A stretch of 64,000 nt of DNA, from NCBI RefSeq assembly GCF_012489685.1, contig NC_080042.1, forward strand, positions 79,365,093-79,429,092, written 5' to 3'. Of this stretch, positions 11,131-22,721 are shown piece after piece. This stretch comes from Lotus japonicus (taxonomy: Eukaryota; Streptophyta; Magnoliopsida; Fabales; Fabaceae). A model generated the notes under the pieces. That model did no database searches and was not told the DNA's origin. It saw only the letters and a program-made list of their open reading frames with translations. Position 1 is the first letter of the stretch. The number at the start of each line of letters is the position of its first letter. The translations under genes and the position numbers were made by a program.

Positions 11131-12903
11131 CTAAGAAGACTCAACAAATAGCCCTAAACGCCGTTGCACTTGAGTTGGAGTTGGAGTTGGATGGCGAGGA
11201 GAGCTTTGCCCGTCTTCATCCTGCCAATCATAAATAGAAGTTCAGTCAGTTGGGATTAATCAGAATCAGAATAAGAAAAATAAATAAATAACTGGATCAG
11301 AATAAGAAAAATAAATAAATAAATACCACTCACCTCATTGCCTTGAGAATGGTGAGAAGAGCTTTGCTGGGGAGAAGGAGAGGCTTGCTGTGGAATCACT
11401 AAATATGAGTTCCGGTCCGTCCATATTTTATTGTACTCCCGGTATCCATATTTTTCCTTGTGCACTCTCCAATCGACATTTCTGTGCTTGCTATGAGAGA
11501 TTATCTCCTTTTTTTCTATGGTAGGCAAAGGCATACGAAGGTCCTCCATCCTCAATCCCAGTTGTTCATAACACAAATCAGCCCGATTTAAAGCTATGTC
11601 AGCAAAATTTATGCATGGCACATATGCATAAATCATGTCTAGCTGATAGGTATGACATTGTGCTGGTCTATCTATATATGGTTGCCAAGTGACCTATGCA
11701 AAAATAAAACAAAATACAAATTTTTAAAAAAGACCACAATTGTAATATTCCAAAGCAAAAAAAAAAAAGTACTTACATCTTCTTTCCTCAATCCTCTAAA
11801 CCTATCTAGAAACGCTTTCACCCCCTTAACGGTTTGAGTTTGCTTGAATGGTTTATACACTATCTTCATCCACCCGAAAAATAAGGGATAGTCCGATACT
11901 GGGGCATATTCAACGCGGATGAATGGAAAACGCTCTAAGGCAAATACCTACAAGAAAAAATAAAGAGTTAACAAAGAACATTATTAACATTATAAATTAA
12001 AATTATTAATTAATAACTATTACTAGATAGAGATCTTACCGATAGAGCCAAAGAGAAACCATAAATACTTGAATATTTATCATTATCACGCACAGATTTC
12101 TTTATGTAGCTCATCGATTCCTTGAGTTTCGCAATGGCAGCTGCCCCCCACGCATAACTATCTATTTTATTGATTTCCAGGAGCTGTAGATACTGCGGAG
12201 AAATAGACCTAGAGCCGTTGGTAAAAATGAGGGTTCCCAGCAAGAATAATAAAAAAGCCTTAGTATAAGGCTCTAGGCTCTTTAAGTCTGACTCTAAAAA
12301 TTCTTTAGGAACATTCTGAAAAGTCTCCAACAGCTTATTTACATCAATCATGCCACCCTTGACATTGGGATTCTTCGTTTTTGTGAGCAGTGACTCTGCT
12401 ATAGCAACTTCATTTGTTAAGTGATGCAAAATAGGTTTGCATGCATCTTGATCATCAAAGCCCGAAACCTGCAACAATCCCAATTGCCAGAATCATGTAA
12501 ATTTTCCAAAATAAACCAAACATCAATCAATTATCAAATTATCAACTGAATAAAGTAAAAAACTAACATACCTGATTCCCATTGATCGGAAGTTCAGATA
12601 TATGCAAAATGTCTTGAAGACCAAAATCTAGAAAAATTTATTTTCTTCACTGCCAAACTCAAAACAGTGTTGTTTTTCATCATAACACTGAACAAGAGCA
12701 GTAATAAAGTTCATCCTTTGTTGAAAATTACCATTGTCTATGAATTCCTTCATCCCTAGAAATGAACCAAAGCATGTTTTTTTAACCCAATTTTGAACCC
12801 TTTCATCTACTTTCCACTCCAAGAATTTATTCAAGTGCATCCCATTGTCTAAGGGTTTTATAGGAAGCATTTTGAACCTGGAAAAAAACCAATTCCAATT
12901 CAA
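11131..12903 (-). pseudogene. Plant mobile domain (PMD) gene, five exons, one frameshift
   Basis: Exons read 12903-12572, 12468-12040, 11947-11777, 11693-11334 and 11220-11131. Family hallmarks are FGLQDILHISELPING in exon 1, DSYAWGAAAIAKL in exon 2 and PLFFGWMKIV in exon 3, paralogous to the copy at 37.9-39.3 kb. PMD proteins (MAIN/MAIL family and many transposon-borne relatives) act in the nucleus in silencing and genome stability; the role here is unknown. Exon 1 is broken at about 12627: a run of five T where three would keep frame shifts the reading before the GLQDIL motif. The rest is open. The last exon ends in a PT-rich tail and stop. A weak donor inside it (after PTPTPTQ) would join in frame to the JMJ25-like exon at 11038, so a PMD-JMJ fusion is possible. 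Confidence 0.75.
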
Positions 12904-13454
12904 ACAAGAAATTCCCAGCCCTAATGAGACATTTTATCAAATTAATGGTCTAATTTGATATAAACACACAGAACTAACCACAACCCAAAATAGTAATAAA
13001 TATATTCAATAATTTATGATCAATTTCATAATCTATTTACATGACAATAAAGCTAATAAAAACAGAATTCACTTAAGCTTGGACGGAATCAAATCTGCAA
13101 TCCATTTTCAAGATAACTTAATCAAATAAGAAATGAAGACAAACTAAGATATTAATGATTAATTTCAGAATCCACTTACATGGTATCAAAAGCTAACAAA
13201 AATCAGAATTCAATTAAACTTAACTGGAATCAATTTTCAAGATAACAAAAAAAAAACAGAGAAAATCATTTAATTCCAATTAATATAGAGTATTTTGGTT
13301 ATTTCCCCAAAACCACTTTTATTCATTATTGTCACTAATTATTTAAATTACTAATCAACCTAAACTAACTCTTTAATTGTAATTTCTCTTCCTTCATCCC
13401 AATTTTAAGATTCATATATCAATTTAGAGAATTAGTATTTGTGACCACTGTCAG
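12904..13454. other. AT-rich upstream region of the PMD gene
   Basis: No coding sequence is seen. Two loosely repeated stretches (around 13010-13080 and 13150-13220, both containing an 'ATTTCA.AATC.ACTTACATG' text) suggest an old local duplication. Confidence 0.4.
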
Positions 13455-13520
13455 GGGCGGAGCCAGGATTTGGACACCGGGGGACCAATTAGATTAAACC
13501 AAAACATTTATATGTGTATA
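13455..13520. mobile_element. CAGGGGCGGAGCCAGGA-type hAT-like terminus
   Basis: The sequence CAGGGGCGGAGCCAGGATTT matches the terminal inverted repeat seen at the ends of many plant hAT-like and related elements. No inverted partner (TCCTGGCTCCGCCCCTG) was found to the right, so it is taken as one end of a truncated element. Confidence 0.4.
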
Positions 13521-13724
13521 TTTAGAAACACTCTAAAAAACGATACTGTACAAAACGAAAATGAAATTGTTTATATCCCCCATAATTTTGAAAACCAAGA
13601 AACTTTCAGTAAATTGAGGACCACTTAATTGTTCAAATTTTAAGTTTGGAATTTTGATCTTGTTGATAGTCATGGAGAAAAACTGCACTTCCGATATCTA
13701 AAGCTCGGGAAACAATTGACCTCA

Positions 13725-13866
13725 ACCCCATCTAAGATGGCAGAATAAGTTTCATTGACCCCAACCCAAGGCTAAGATGACAGAGAATAAGTTTAATCGA
13801 CCCCAACCCCAACCCCAACCCCAACCCCAGGCTATGATGACAGAATAAGTTTAATCGACCCCAACT
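13725..13866. repeat. Short tandem duplication with (CCCCAA)n
   Basis: Three copies of 'GACCCCAACC...AAGATGACAGAATAAGTTTAATC' with variable C-rich heads. The middle copy contains about five CCCCAA units (13801-13828). This is a simple-sequence expansion and does not match the plant telomere repeat TTTAGGG. Confidence 0.6.
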
Positions 13867-13930
13867 GGTTGCGGGTTCTGCCCAACAGATTGGCGTATCT
13901 GATTTCTGTAGACAATGTTATCATTTGCAA

Positions 13931-14330
13931 TCTTCTGATCAACAGTAAATAGCTAGTCACACTGGGATATCCAAACTGTAATGACAAGTGACAAGTAAAA
14001 ATTGGAAGCGGTGATAGAGCGGAAAGCCCAAAAAAATCACTATGTCAAGCCTTCAAAGAGGAAAATAGAGGCAAATAGCGGATAGCGGTAAACCCTCATA
14101 GAACTACGCTATAGCGCTCCAATATCGGTAATCTCCTGATCAACAGTAAATAGCTAGTCACATTGGGATATCCAAACTGTACTGACAAGTCAAAATTGGA
14201 AGCGGTGATAGAACGGAAAGCCAAAAAAAAACCACTATGTCAAGCCTTCAAAGAGGAAAATAGAGGCAAATAGCGGATAGCGGTAAACCCTCATAGCACT
14301 ACGCTATAGCGCTGCTATATCCGGTTATTT
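13931..14330. repeat. 201-bp tandem duplication
   Basis: The unit beginning near CTGATCAACAGTAAATAGC occurs at 13935 and 14136, about 95% identical by eye. Each unit ends with TAGCGGATAGCGG and ACGCTATAGCGCT, giving internal dyad symmetry around the GCGCTATAGCG words. Confidence 0.75.
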
Positions 14331-15408
14331 GACAACATTGATTGGATGTGATCCCTTGAACACAACCATCGGTTACAATTTGATAAGCAAAAGCAACAAA
14401 ATGTATAGGGTTTTCTTCCCTAGCTTATTATACAATATTTCCAAATCAATGTACTTGTGTTAATCAAAATTGGATAACAAAAGCACCATAGGAAGACAGT
14501 TGTTGGAAGTACAAAATTTTGCACTTGTGAATGGTCCAGTATCAATAATAAGGTAGGAGAGAAATCGAACAAGAAGTGGGTAAATCACAAATGAGAGATC
14601 TTAAGCTCTTGAAACAATGGCAAGATATTTCACCAGCAGAACCAGGTTACCTCCACCAAAAGACCAAAGGCGCCATACTAGTATATGCTCTATCCTAAAT
14701 ACTTTTGACATGAAATTGAAACATAATAATCCACTATGACCGAATATTCACATGATGTGTCACTCAATTACTCTGATTTCCCTATCTAGCTGTCTCTCCT
14801 CACTCACTCAATGACCCCAATTTCTGCACTCTACTCTCCAAACTCCAAGTTCTCCTCACGAGTCACAACCTCACCCAATTTCACATTCTCTTCTCTCGGC
14901 TTCTTCTCCTCTCCCTCTATTTTCTCACAACCTCACCCAATTACACCTTCTCCTCTCCCTCTGGCCTCTGCAAATAATTTTCCCCATCTCACTGGTTACC
15001 GCCACTCCTCCTCTCCCTCTCTTTTCTCTGTTCCCCTTCTTCTCAGTTCTGACCACACCTCACCACCCCTTTAAATTTTAATCTACGCGACTACGCCAGA
15101 TTTCAGAACCAGAATCTATGTCTCACTCACCGTCTCAACTGTCAATTCATTCAATTCCACATTTCTCTCAATTTTTCCTTCCTTATCACAATTCCACAAT
15201 TTCTCTAAATTCATTCAATTCCACAACTTTCTCGTCACTCCTCTCTCGGCTACACCCCCACAGTCCACACCCCACTCACAGGCTCATGTAGTTTTCTGCA
15301 ACAACTCTGCATCAGAATCAACTCTATAGTACTGAAATTCTCTCAGATTTTCCTATCAAGTTTCTATCACTTTATCGCGCTCTCTGTTTCGTAACAGACC
15401 CAATGAAA

Positions 15409-15790
15409 CCTAAATTAGAGCATCAATGTGAAGAATCAGCTTGAACCAAATACAAAGACGAAAATCACATCAGTAAACACACGCAACTAATTGCTATGAT
15501 TGAAGCCTAAATTAGAGTATCAATGTGAAGAATCGGCTTGAGTCAAATACAATGACGAAAATCACATCAGTAAACACAAACTACTAATTGCTATGATTGA
15601 AACCTAAATTAGAGCATCAATGTGGAGAATCAACTTGAACCAGATATAATGAGGAAAAATCACATCAGAAAACACTAAACACACATGAATAATTGCTATG
15701 AACCCTAAATTAGAGCATCAATGTGGAGAATCAGCTAGAAGTAAATTTAGCCCAAAATTTTGAACCCTAAAATCAGAAGCAATAGTGAAG
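15409..15790. repeat. Tandem ~97-bp repeat, four units (copy 1)
   Basis: Units begin with CCTAAATTAGAG at 15409, 15506, 15603 and 15704, so periods are 97, 97 and 101 bp. The same array occurs in the second segmental copy at 30561, 30658, 30755 and 30841, so it predates the segmental duplication. Confidence 0.85.
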
Positions 15791-16004
15791 AAGAAAAAAC
15801 CCCAAATTGGCCTAAATGATGATGTTTACCTTCTAGATGGCTGGACAGTGAAGAAGGAGAAGTGGAACTCTGGAAGGAGAAGCCTGAGCGTGTGGGAGAG
15901 AAAAGAACACCACGAAAGCAAACGACTTAGTGATGCTTCGGTCGAATGATGAAAACTGAAGCAGATGAAGATGGTGAAGAAGAAGTGTGTATACAATTGC
16001 TTAG

Positions 16005-17080
16005 CCCCTGTTTGGTTCAAAGGAGGGGAGGGGAGGGGAGGGGAAGAGAGGGGAGGGATTTTAATACTTATTATGTTTGGTTTATAGGAGGGGAGGGGAG
16101 GGAAAATAACTTATTTTTAATTAGTTCATGAGAGGAGGGAAGAGATTTTATAATTTAAATTACTTTTATGGACAAAGATCAACCTTGTGAAACACCTTCT
16201 AAATGAAGGCACAAGTTAATATAGTAAGGCTCAAAACAAAACCAAAGCTTATTTAAATCTATACGGGCTTCATCTTGTGTCATGTTATAGATTCCACAAT
16301 GGCAATATCACAAACAGATGGGGTGCACCAAATAATTGGAAACTCCAACAAACTAGTACAAGATTGTTTCTAAACAGATTGTTTATACCATCTATAGAAG
16401 CTAAATTCTACTGTATTGCTATTGTTCTAAACAATTTGTTTATACCATCTATATCACTCCATTTTTCATTGTTAGCAAGAGGTCCGTGTTCTCACTCAAT
16501 TACAACTTTCAAAGCAAAAAGAAAACCAGCCAAGGGAACAACCAAATGAAACAAAAATTGTAGAAGGTTCTGCTAAAACATACCTGGGTCGCAGAAGCAG
16601 GGGGTCGACGCCGCTGACAAGGAGGCGGCGGCGGCGGCGGAGGGAGAGACCGGGTAGAGGGGCACTAGCGGTGGCAGAGAGAAACCAAAGACGGACAGAG
16701 CAATTGGTATGAAACACACGTGAAATGAAGAAGAAAGAAAGGAAATAGACCGTTAAACCCTATTACTAAGAATTGGAATTTTTAGTTTTGTATAGGGTTA
16801 TTTTAGTCTGGAAATTATTTCCCCTCCAAATTCCCCCAATTTTGGGGGAACAAAAAATTGAGGTTGGAGGGATTTTGCACCCCTCCATTTCCCTTCCCTC
16901 CCCTCCTAAAATTTGAACCAAACAAAATTAGATTTTAAAGAGAACAAAAAATTGAGGTTGGAGGGATTTTGCACCCCTCCATTTCCCTTCCCTCCCCTCC
17001 TAAAATTTGAACCAAACAAAATTAGATTTTAAAGATCTCTCCCCTCCCCTCCCCTCCCCTCCCCTCCAACCAAACAATGC
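16005..17080. mobile_element. TIR element (CCCTGTTTGGTT...GGAGGGG type) with captured gene fragment
   Basis: The element starts CCCCTGTTTGGTTC followed by AGGAGGGGAGGGG and ends with CCCCTCC..AACCAAAC, an imperfect inverted repeat. Copy 2 of the segmental duplication (near 31170) reads straight through AATTGCTTAGAGTTTG, an empty site. The target duplication is not clear. The right end carries an internal tandem duplication of about 95 bp (about 16845-16940 and 16942-17036). The interior (16280-16740) is unrelated to the termini and contains a GC-rich exon-like fragment, so the element resembles Pack-type transposons. Confidence 0.7.
16586..16717 (-). pseudogene. Captured 5' exon fragment inside the TIR element
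   Basis: On the minus strand an open frame starts MFHTNCSVRLWF, includes a run of five arginines from a CGCCGC repeat, and reaches RPR followed by CAG|GTATGT, a good splice donor near 16583. High GC and a donor site suggest the first exon of a host gene. The source gene is not recognised. Confidence 0.4.
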
Positions 17081-17459
17081 AAGAGTTTGTATTGGCGGTG
17101 TGAGAGGGAAGGAGAGGCGATGAATGAATGTTTCGTAGTCCTTTCAACTTTTTTTTTGAAAATAAACTTTTCAAAAACTTTAATTTATTTAATTTATTTA
17201 TTTATTTTCTATTTTGAAAATTTTTTTTTATATCAGCTTCAGTTTCGCCCGTGGCTGAGATTGACATATTTTAAATTTAAATTATAATTTTCGGTTTCAC
17301 CCGTGGCCAAGATTGAGATATAAATTTTAAATTATATAAGTTTCGATTGCCAAATGTGCAAATAATGCAAATAAAAAGAGTCAAGTAGGATTCGCTTGAC
17401 TTAATAATGCAAATAAAAAAAGAATTACTAAAATGAGGCAAAAAAAAAAATTTATTTAC

Positions 17460-17767
17460 CCCAATAGAGTGATTTTGGCCACAACTAGCTTCCTCTGGTT
17501 CCACAACTTTAGATTCCTCTAGTTGCACAGCTACAGCTTTCTCTTGTTGCACAACTTCATGTTCCTCTGATTGCATAACTCCAGGTTCCTCTGGTGGCAC
17601 AACTTCAGGTTCCTCTATTTGCAAAACTACAGCTTTCACTTGTTGCACAACTCGACGTTGTTTCCCTTCCCTACAGCGATTTGAGGCTGTATGAGGGTAA
17701 CGACCTGCTCGCGTTGGTTCATCTTTAGGTTCACGTGAAACTTTTCGTTTAAGATTCTTCCTAAGCA
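17460..17767 (-). CDS. Octapeptide-repeat protein, first exon (copy 1)
   Basis: The likely start is the methionine of MLRKNLKRKVSREPKDEP, because the other copy starts at the same place with MPRKNLKRK. A basic N-terminus with RYPHTASNRCREGKQRRVV leads into seven tandem octapeptides of the type (V/M)QxEEPxV. They are encoded by a 24-bp minisatellite and end with EEASCGQNHSIG. A donor GGG|GTAAAT follows near 17459, so this is a first exon. The RC...GKQ.R stretch is faintly like a WRC zinc motif, but key cysteines are missing. Function unknown. A duplicate lies at 31548-31851 and a truncated copy at 32560-32716. Confidence 0.45.
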
Positions 17768-17789
17768 TTTCTGTTTCAAACAATATATA

Positions 17790-18360
17790 GATTTTGGTAC
17801 CTCACTTTCCCCCGGGAACTTAGGGTCCTTTGAAAAATTTGGGTATTCTTAGGGTTTGGGCCGCAGATATATTTTTGTTAAACATAAGCCTGGGCTTAAA
17901 AAACATTTTTCCATTTGAAATTAAATATTAAAAATTCGGGTATATCAATTTCGTCAGGGGAAAACCCTTGTTTTTTCTGGTACCTCACTTTCCCAAGAGA
18001 AATTAGGTTTTTTGAAAAATTTGGCTTTGAAAAATTTGGGTTGGTATTATTAGGGTTTGAGCCGTGAATATATTTTTGTTAAACATAAGCCTCTGACCCA
18101 AATAAACAATTTTGAATTTTTTGGGGAAATTAAGCCTTGTTTTTTCTGGTACCTCACGTTCCTCGGGGTAGGGTCCTATGAAAAATTTGGGTTGATATTC
18201 TTAGGCTTTGTGCCGGAGATATATTTTTGTTAAACATAAGCCTGGGTTCAGTTTCGCCCGTGGCTGAAATTGACATATAAATTTTTAAATTTAAATTATA
18301 ATTTTCGGTTTCGCCCGTGGCTGAGATTGAGATATAAATTTTAAATTATATAAGTTTCGG
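17790..18360. repeat. Three-fold ~180-bp repeat with CTTTCCCCGGGGAA..TAGGGTCC motif (copy 1)
   Basis: Units start with CTGGTACCTCAC at about 17796, 17977 and 18148. Each runs through a TTTCCC..GG motif, 'GAAAAATTTGGGT', 'CTTAGGGTTTG' and 'ATATATTTTTGTTAAACATA'. The array lies upstream of the octapeptide gene on the minus strand and is repeated in the second segmental copy (31870-32330). Confidence 0.75.
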
Positions 18361-18820
18361 TTTTGCCCATGGCTTTGGCTGTCCAACATTTACCGACCCG
18401 ACCGAACCCGATTCACCCAACAAAACCTTCATTCGAGAAACCCGAATTTGAACAACCCGTAGTCACTAATCGGTTGGTGTTCTAATTTTAAAGCACAACA
18501 CCCTGGGGTATTATGGTTTTGAATTTGTTTCTTAAATATCATAGGAGTTTTTTTTTTTTTTGAAAATTTGGCTATGAAATTGGGGAAAAACTTAAGACCT
18601 AAATTTAAAGAACAAAGTAATAGCTAGCCATATTGTATTTTTATTAAGACCGGAATATATTTTAGGAGGGTGGCATCAAAAAAGTATTAATGCCACCCGT
18701 ATAATAGCTTTGATGCCTCCCCTGAAAATTATATTAATGCCTCGCTTATTGAATATAAGCTCAAACTAGCTTATGGGTAGGTCACAACCTAAAAGCGCTT
18801 AAATTTTAAGCCAATGCAGG

Positions 18821-18861
18821 ACCTCTCCAATGTATATGCCGTTGTTCTTGATCAAATTGCT
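18821..18861. repeat. Short exact copy of an F-box gene exon
   Basis: About 40 bp beginning GCCAATGCAGGACCTCTCC is identical to part of the F-box pseudogene at about 20722-20765. Flanking sequence on either side differs, so this is an isolated filler-like duplication about 1.9 kb from its source. Confidence 0.8.
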
Positions 18862-20225
18862 ACACACCCACCAGTTATGGAATAACACACCTACGAGTTA
18901 AAGAAATAAATAAATAGTTAAAATCTATAAAAATATAGTAAAGAGCAATGTTACCATTAGTCCATTAGTTATCCAAATAAACTAATTTATATAAAATATT
19001 TGGAATTAATTAACCGTATAGATAATAATTTTTAATAAATCATTAAAAAAAGTCGTCGCGCTTATATGTGTGAATAGTGGGAACAATTCGCACGTACATT
19101 CCTTTTCTATTTAAAATACTTTTAAATTTAAGTTTAATTATGACATAACAAATTAATAAATTCTTATTGGATCATTGTATAAAATATTTTTACATCCTCA
19201 GTATATAGTAATTAAACTATCATAATTATTTAAATTTTAGTTGAATTTAAGATAAAATGTCATATTTCTTGGTAAAAAAATTATGTGGCTATACAAAAAA
19301 ATACACTTAATATTTGTGCAAATATTAATATTAAAGATCATGCTACCAGCTACTGTCAATGGGCTTGTGGACCATTCAAATAACGAAGCTGAGAAGTCTA
19401 AAGATCTTTCCGAGATCCAGCTCCATGAACACAAAATGCTAATATCAAACACCTTCCCTTGACGAGAAATAACATCATCCGCATTAACCACAAAGACCAG
19501 ATTACACCCAACACACGGGCCACCAGCTCTGCTGTTTTGAGCTCAGCACCGTCACTTTTGAACTAAAAGTGACCATTGTAGCTAGCTAAGAAAAACAGAG
19601 CAGCTAGCTAAGAACTAAACTGCTAGCTAGCAAAGAAAAACAGAGCAGCTAGCTAAGAACTAAACTGCAAGCAGGCAAGGCAACCGGCTACCAAACTAAG
19701 CCAATTATAGCAGATTGTGAAATGCTCCCAACCACATCAAACAAATATTGGAAAAAAGAATAGCATATTCAGAAAACAAGAAAAACTTCAGTTCAAAACA
19801 AGTAAAACTCTTGTCCAAAGCAAATAAACAAAGATGAAAATTATTCAAATATTCAACACATGTAATGTACGGTTAGGGCTGAGAAAATTAAACTTCAGTT
19901 GTTCAGCTGTACTCTGGGAGCAGACGTCGCGCATACATGTGCGAGCAGAATGGCCTACTTTGAACATATATGTGCAAGTGCAAGGTGGTAAAACTTCTAA
20001 TTCTAACACAAGAATCCAAAATAGAAATTATCGAGAACTTTCAAATCCAGAGATTATTCAAAACATTCAAATCACAAGCAGAAATTATCCAAAATATATA
20101 GATCAATAGATAGATTAATTATCCAAAACATTAAGAACAAGCGTATAGTTTAAAGATTCACTAAAGAAAAAAGTACTCTATTAGCAGTATCAAAAGCTCA
20201 TAGGAAGAGATAGGCACTTTACCTT
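18862..20225. other. Intergenic DNA with a small tandem repeat
   Basis: AT-rich. A 45-bp unit containing AGCTAGCTAAGAA and ACAGAGC is duplicated at about 19585-19672. The part adjoining 20225 is probably 3' flank of the F-box pseudogene on the minus strand. No other gene is supported. Confidence 0.5.
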
Positions 20226-21391
20226 CTATGCATTGTTTAATGGAACCAAGCTCAAGGAATGAGGAAGTGCAGTACAATGGTTTAAATATTTTGGGTCCAG
20301 ATCTAGAACGGAGCAAGCTTGGACCATCTTGCTATTCTTAATGTCGTAAATGTACAGATTTATAGACACCTTCATTAGCAAAACCCCGTCTTTGAAGCCT
20401 AGAGGATTCATCCATGGACTTGCATTAGGAGCCAGTCGCTCTGACACTCGTTCCTTTAAATTAAGGAAGAAGTGTGGATATTCTCCTTCAATCTTCTCCA
20501 AAGTTTCATAATGCATCGGTTTCCATTTAAACTCATAATAATCTTCAAGATACCATACCTGAAGACCCTTTCAGATACTTGGACATAATGCAATTTGCCC
20601 TCAGATTCTCCAATACATGCTTCAGGAACAGTCCTAAACGCGGACGACGGGACTGGTATTCGAATCAACCTAGACTGCTTCTTCTCAGTATTAAAAGTCA
20701 GGACTTGATCACCATCTGTGAGCCAATGCAGGACCTCTCCAATGTATATGCCGTTGTTCTTGATCAAATTGCTATCACATTGGCAGATTTCATTTGATTT
20801 CCTCCACAGTCCAGTTTCTGATGAGTATAACTCAAATGTTAGGTACAATTCCATCTCATCATTCTCAACTTGCTTAACTCTTACCAATTTGAATTTGGAA
20901 GTGATGTCAATGGAGCATTTGGATAGTTAAAAATCAAAAGCCAGTGCTATGCTTTCTTTTCTGCCATTGGAAGGTTCAGGGTACTCCAATTTAATCCACT
21001 CCCTATTTGAAGGATTGCACACATAGATAGCTGGCACTGGAGAAGGTAAACAGCTGCGGCAGCACACCACCCCTTTGCATGATGCCAAAACAACCACATC
21101 TTCAGGAAGATAATTGAAAACCTCATTGTGCACTTTGGCACCTTTTGTCTCCACAGGAATGTAATTAACAGGTTTAATATCTTCTGTGCAAAACCTAAAC
21201 TTCTCTTGAACAATGAAGCCCGTTAAGAGGAGCTCTGTGTTTTCCAGCTGAGATTTGACGAAGGAGCGGCTGGAAATGATGCGGTGCCACTCTCTGGAAA
21301 TGCACTTCAAAGCAAGTAAGGGCTTGACATGAATCCGGGTCAGAATATTAATGATAATGTCACTGTTCAGAAAAGTCTGAACCTTCTTCAT
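20226..21391 (-). pseudogene. F-box protein with F-box-associated domain, one stop and one frameshift
   Basis: The start MKKVQTFLNSDIIINILTRI leads into an F-box (HVKPLLALKCISREWHRI). It is followed by an F-box-associated (kelch-like) region with VVVLASCKGVVCCRS, IYVCNPSNREW and LTDGDQVLTFN. F-box proteins recruit substrates to SCF ubiquitin ligases. The frame is interrupted by an in-frame TAA at 20927-20929 (after LAFDF). A frameshift near 20560 follows, where SERVF should continue as QVWYLEDYYEF but reads on in another frame. Beyond it the C-terminal part (20516-20226) is open again. Restored length would be near 390 residues, normal for the family. A 5' leader intron is likely (CAG|GTTCAT near 21785). 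Confidence 0.8.
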
Positions 21392-22716
21392 TTTTTCTGA
21401 AAAACCGCTAGAAGAGAAGAATCAATCAAACACTCACTGCACAAGCTCAAGCCAAGGAAAAAACTAATGTTTGAATTCATGATATAAATAATTGTTAACT
21501 AGAAAATTAAGTAGTGTACAAGTACAAGTATGATGAAAGCAGCAACATTTTAGACACAGAGAAACAAATTATTTCTATAGGTCCTGGCCCCTGAAAAGCT
21601 CTAAAGTGGTTTATTATCCAACAAAAAAATTCTCTATCAGTGCTGCATGCAACCAATGTATGTAGAAAGGAATGAAATTTCACAAAGTTCACTCTTTTCC
21701 AGAACATCTCAAGGCCACGACCGAAATAGAGCATGACGAAAATGAAAGACAAAGTGAAATTAAAAAAGGTGAAAGAGTTATGAACCTGGTGCAAGGTTGA
21801 AGCCTGAACGAAAACGAAATGAAATGAAGATGAAGAAGAAAGGGAGTGGAATTGTGGAAACGTTTCAAACTGCAGAGACGGAAGCTTCACCGTGCTGAGG
21901 AAGCTCAGAGACCTTCACGATTGTTCACCGTACTGAGGAAGCTCAGAGAAATGCCAAAATGCCAAAATGAAGAGGAAGAAAAAAGGTTGGGTTTGAGAGT
22001 GGAAACGTTTCAATGCCTATTGGAAGATGAAAAGGTGCAAGCTTTGTAGAATTATTGTTCACAGGGTGCATAAGAGGAAATGAGGAAGAAGAGAAGAAGA
22101 CCACACGTTTCCTAAACAACGCTAGCGGTGTGTTGGAAGAAGAGAAAACACTCTCAATGAAAATGAAAAGTTGAATTAAAATTACTTCATAATAACTTAA
22201 TTTTAGAGTAATAGAAATTATTTAGTGACTGAATTATTATTTATTTATGTTTGGTTCCTAATGTATCTCACAGCCGACAATCATGAGATTAACCTCTCGT
22301 TCTTTCAAACAAAAAAAAAAATCTCCTGAGAGTCGAGACTCTAAGCTCACTTAAGTGGGTAGGCCTCTCCCAACAAATGGTTCTCCATATCTCTTTTTAT
22401 TTAATTTTATTAATTGATGTGACACATCCTTAAAACCTGATTGGTTGACGGTGTAAAAAAACTTTACACCATCGATGCATCATTCTTTTTCTCTTTAAAA
22501 TTTATACATTCCAAAATGTAAGGTGTTTATAAATTCAAAGCATTTTTTCCTGTCAAAAAAAAAATTCAAAGCAGTTTTTCTCATATTTTTCCTTTTATAC
22601 CCTTTATAATTTTTCTGCCACCTTTCACCACCATCTTTTGTTATATTCCTTTTTTTTTTTGAAATAATTCCTAGTTTACTCTCTCTCTCTCTAGATTAAT
22701 TGAGGCACAGAAGTCC
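21392..22716. other. F-box 5' flank and AT-rich intergenic DNA
   Basis: The part from 21392 to about 21890 is probably leader and intron of the F-box pseudogene. Around 21890-21970 GAGGAAGCTCAGAGA is duplicated. A degenerate SINE-like patch may lie at 22320-22375. No coding sequence is supported. Confidence 0.4.
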
Positions 22717-22721
22717 GCCTA

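Larger units (their letters stand above)
15226..18358. repeat. Segmental duplication, copy 1 (partner 30383-32436)
   Basis: From the text CTTTCTCGTCACTCCTCTC to ATATAAGTTTCGG this block matches 30383-32436 in the same orientation with only scattered differences. It contains a tandem ~97-bp repeat, a leader-like exon and the octapeptide-repeat gene. Copy 1 is longer because it holds a ~1.07 kb TIR element (16005-17080) absent from copy 2. Without it the copies are almost the same length (about 2.05 kb). Confidence 0.85.

Noticed and set aside
13801..13828. CCCCAA repeats as an interstitial telomere
   Set aside because: The plant telomere repeat is TTTAGGG; this is a short expansion inside a local duplication.
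14811..15074. Ser/Pro-rich open frame on the plus strand
   Set aside because: Made of CT-rich low-complexity sequence, with no conserved motif and no counterpart in the paralogous block.
15409..15790. Regularly spaced ~97-bp repeats as a CRISPR-like array
   Set aside because: The repeats are contiguous with no unique spacers, and the genome is plant.
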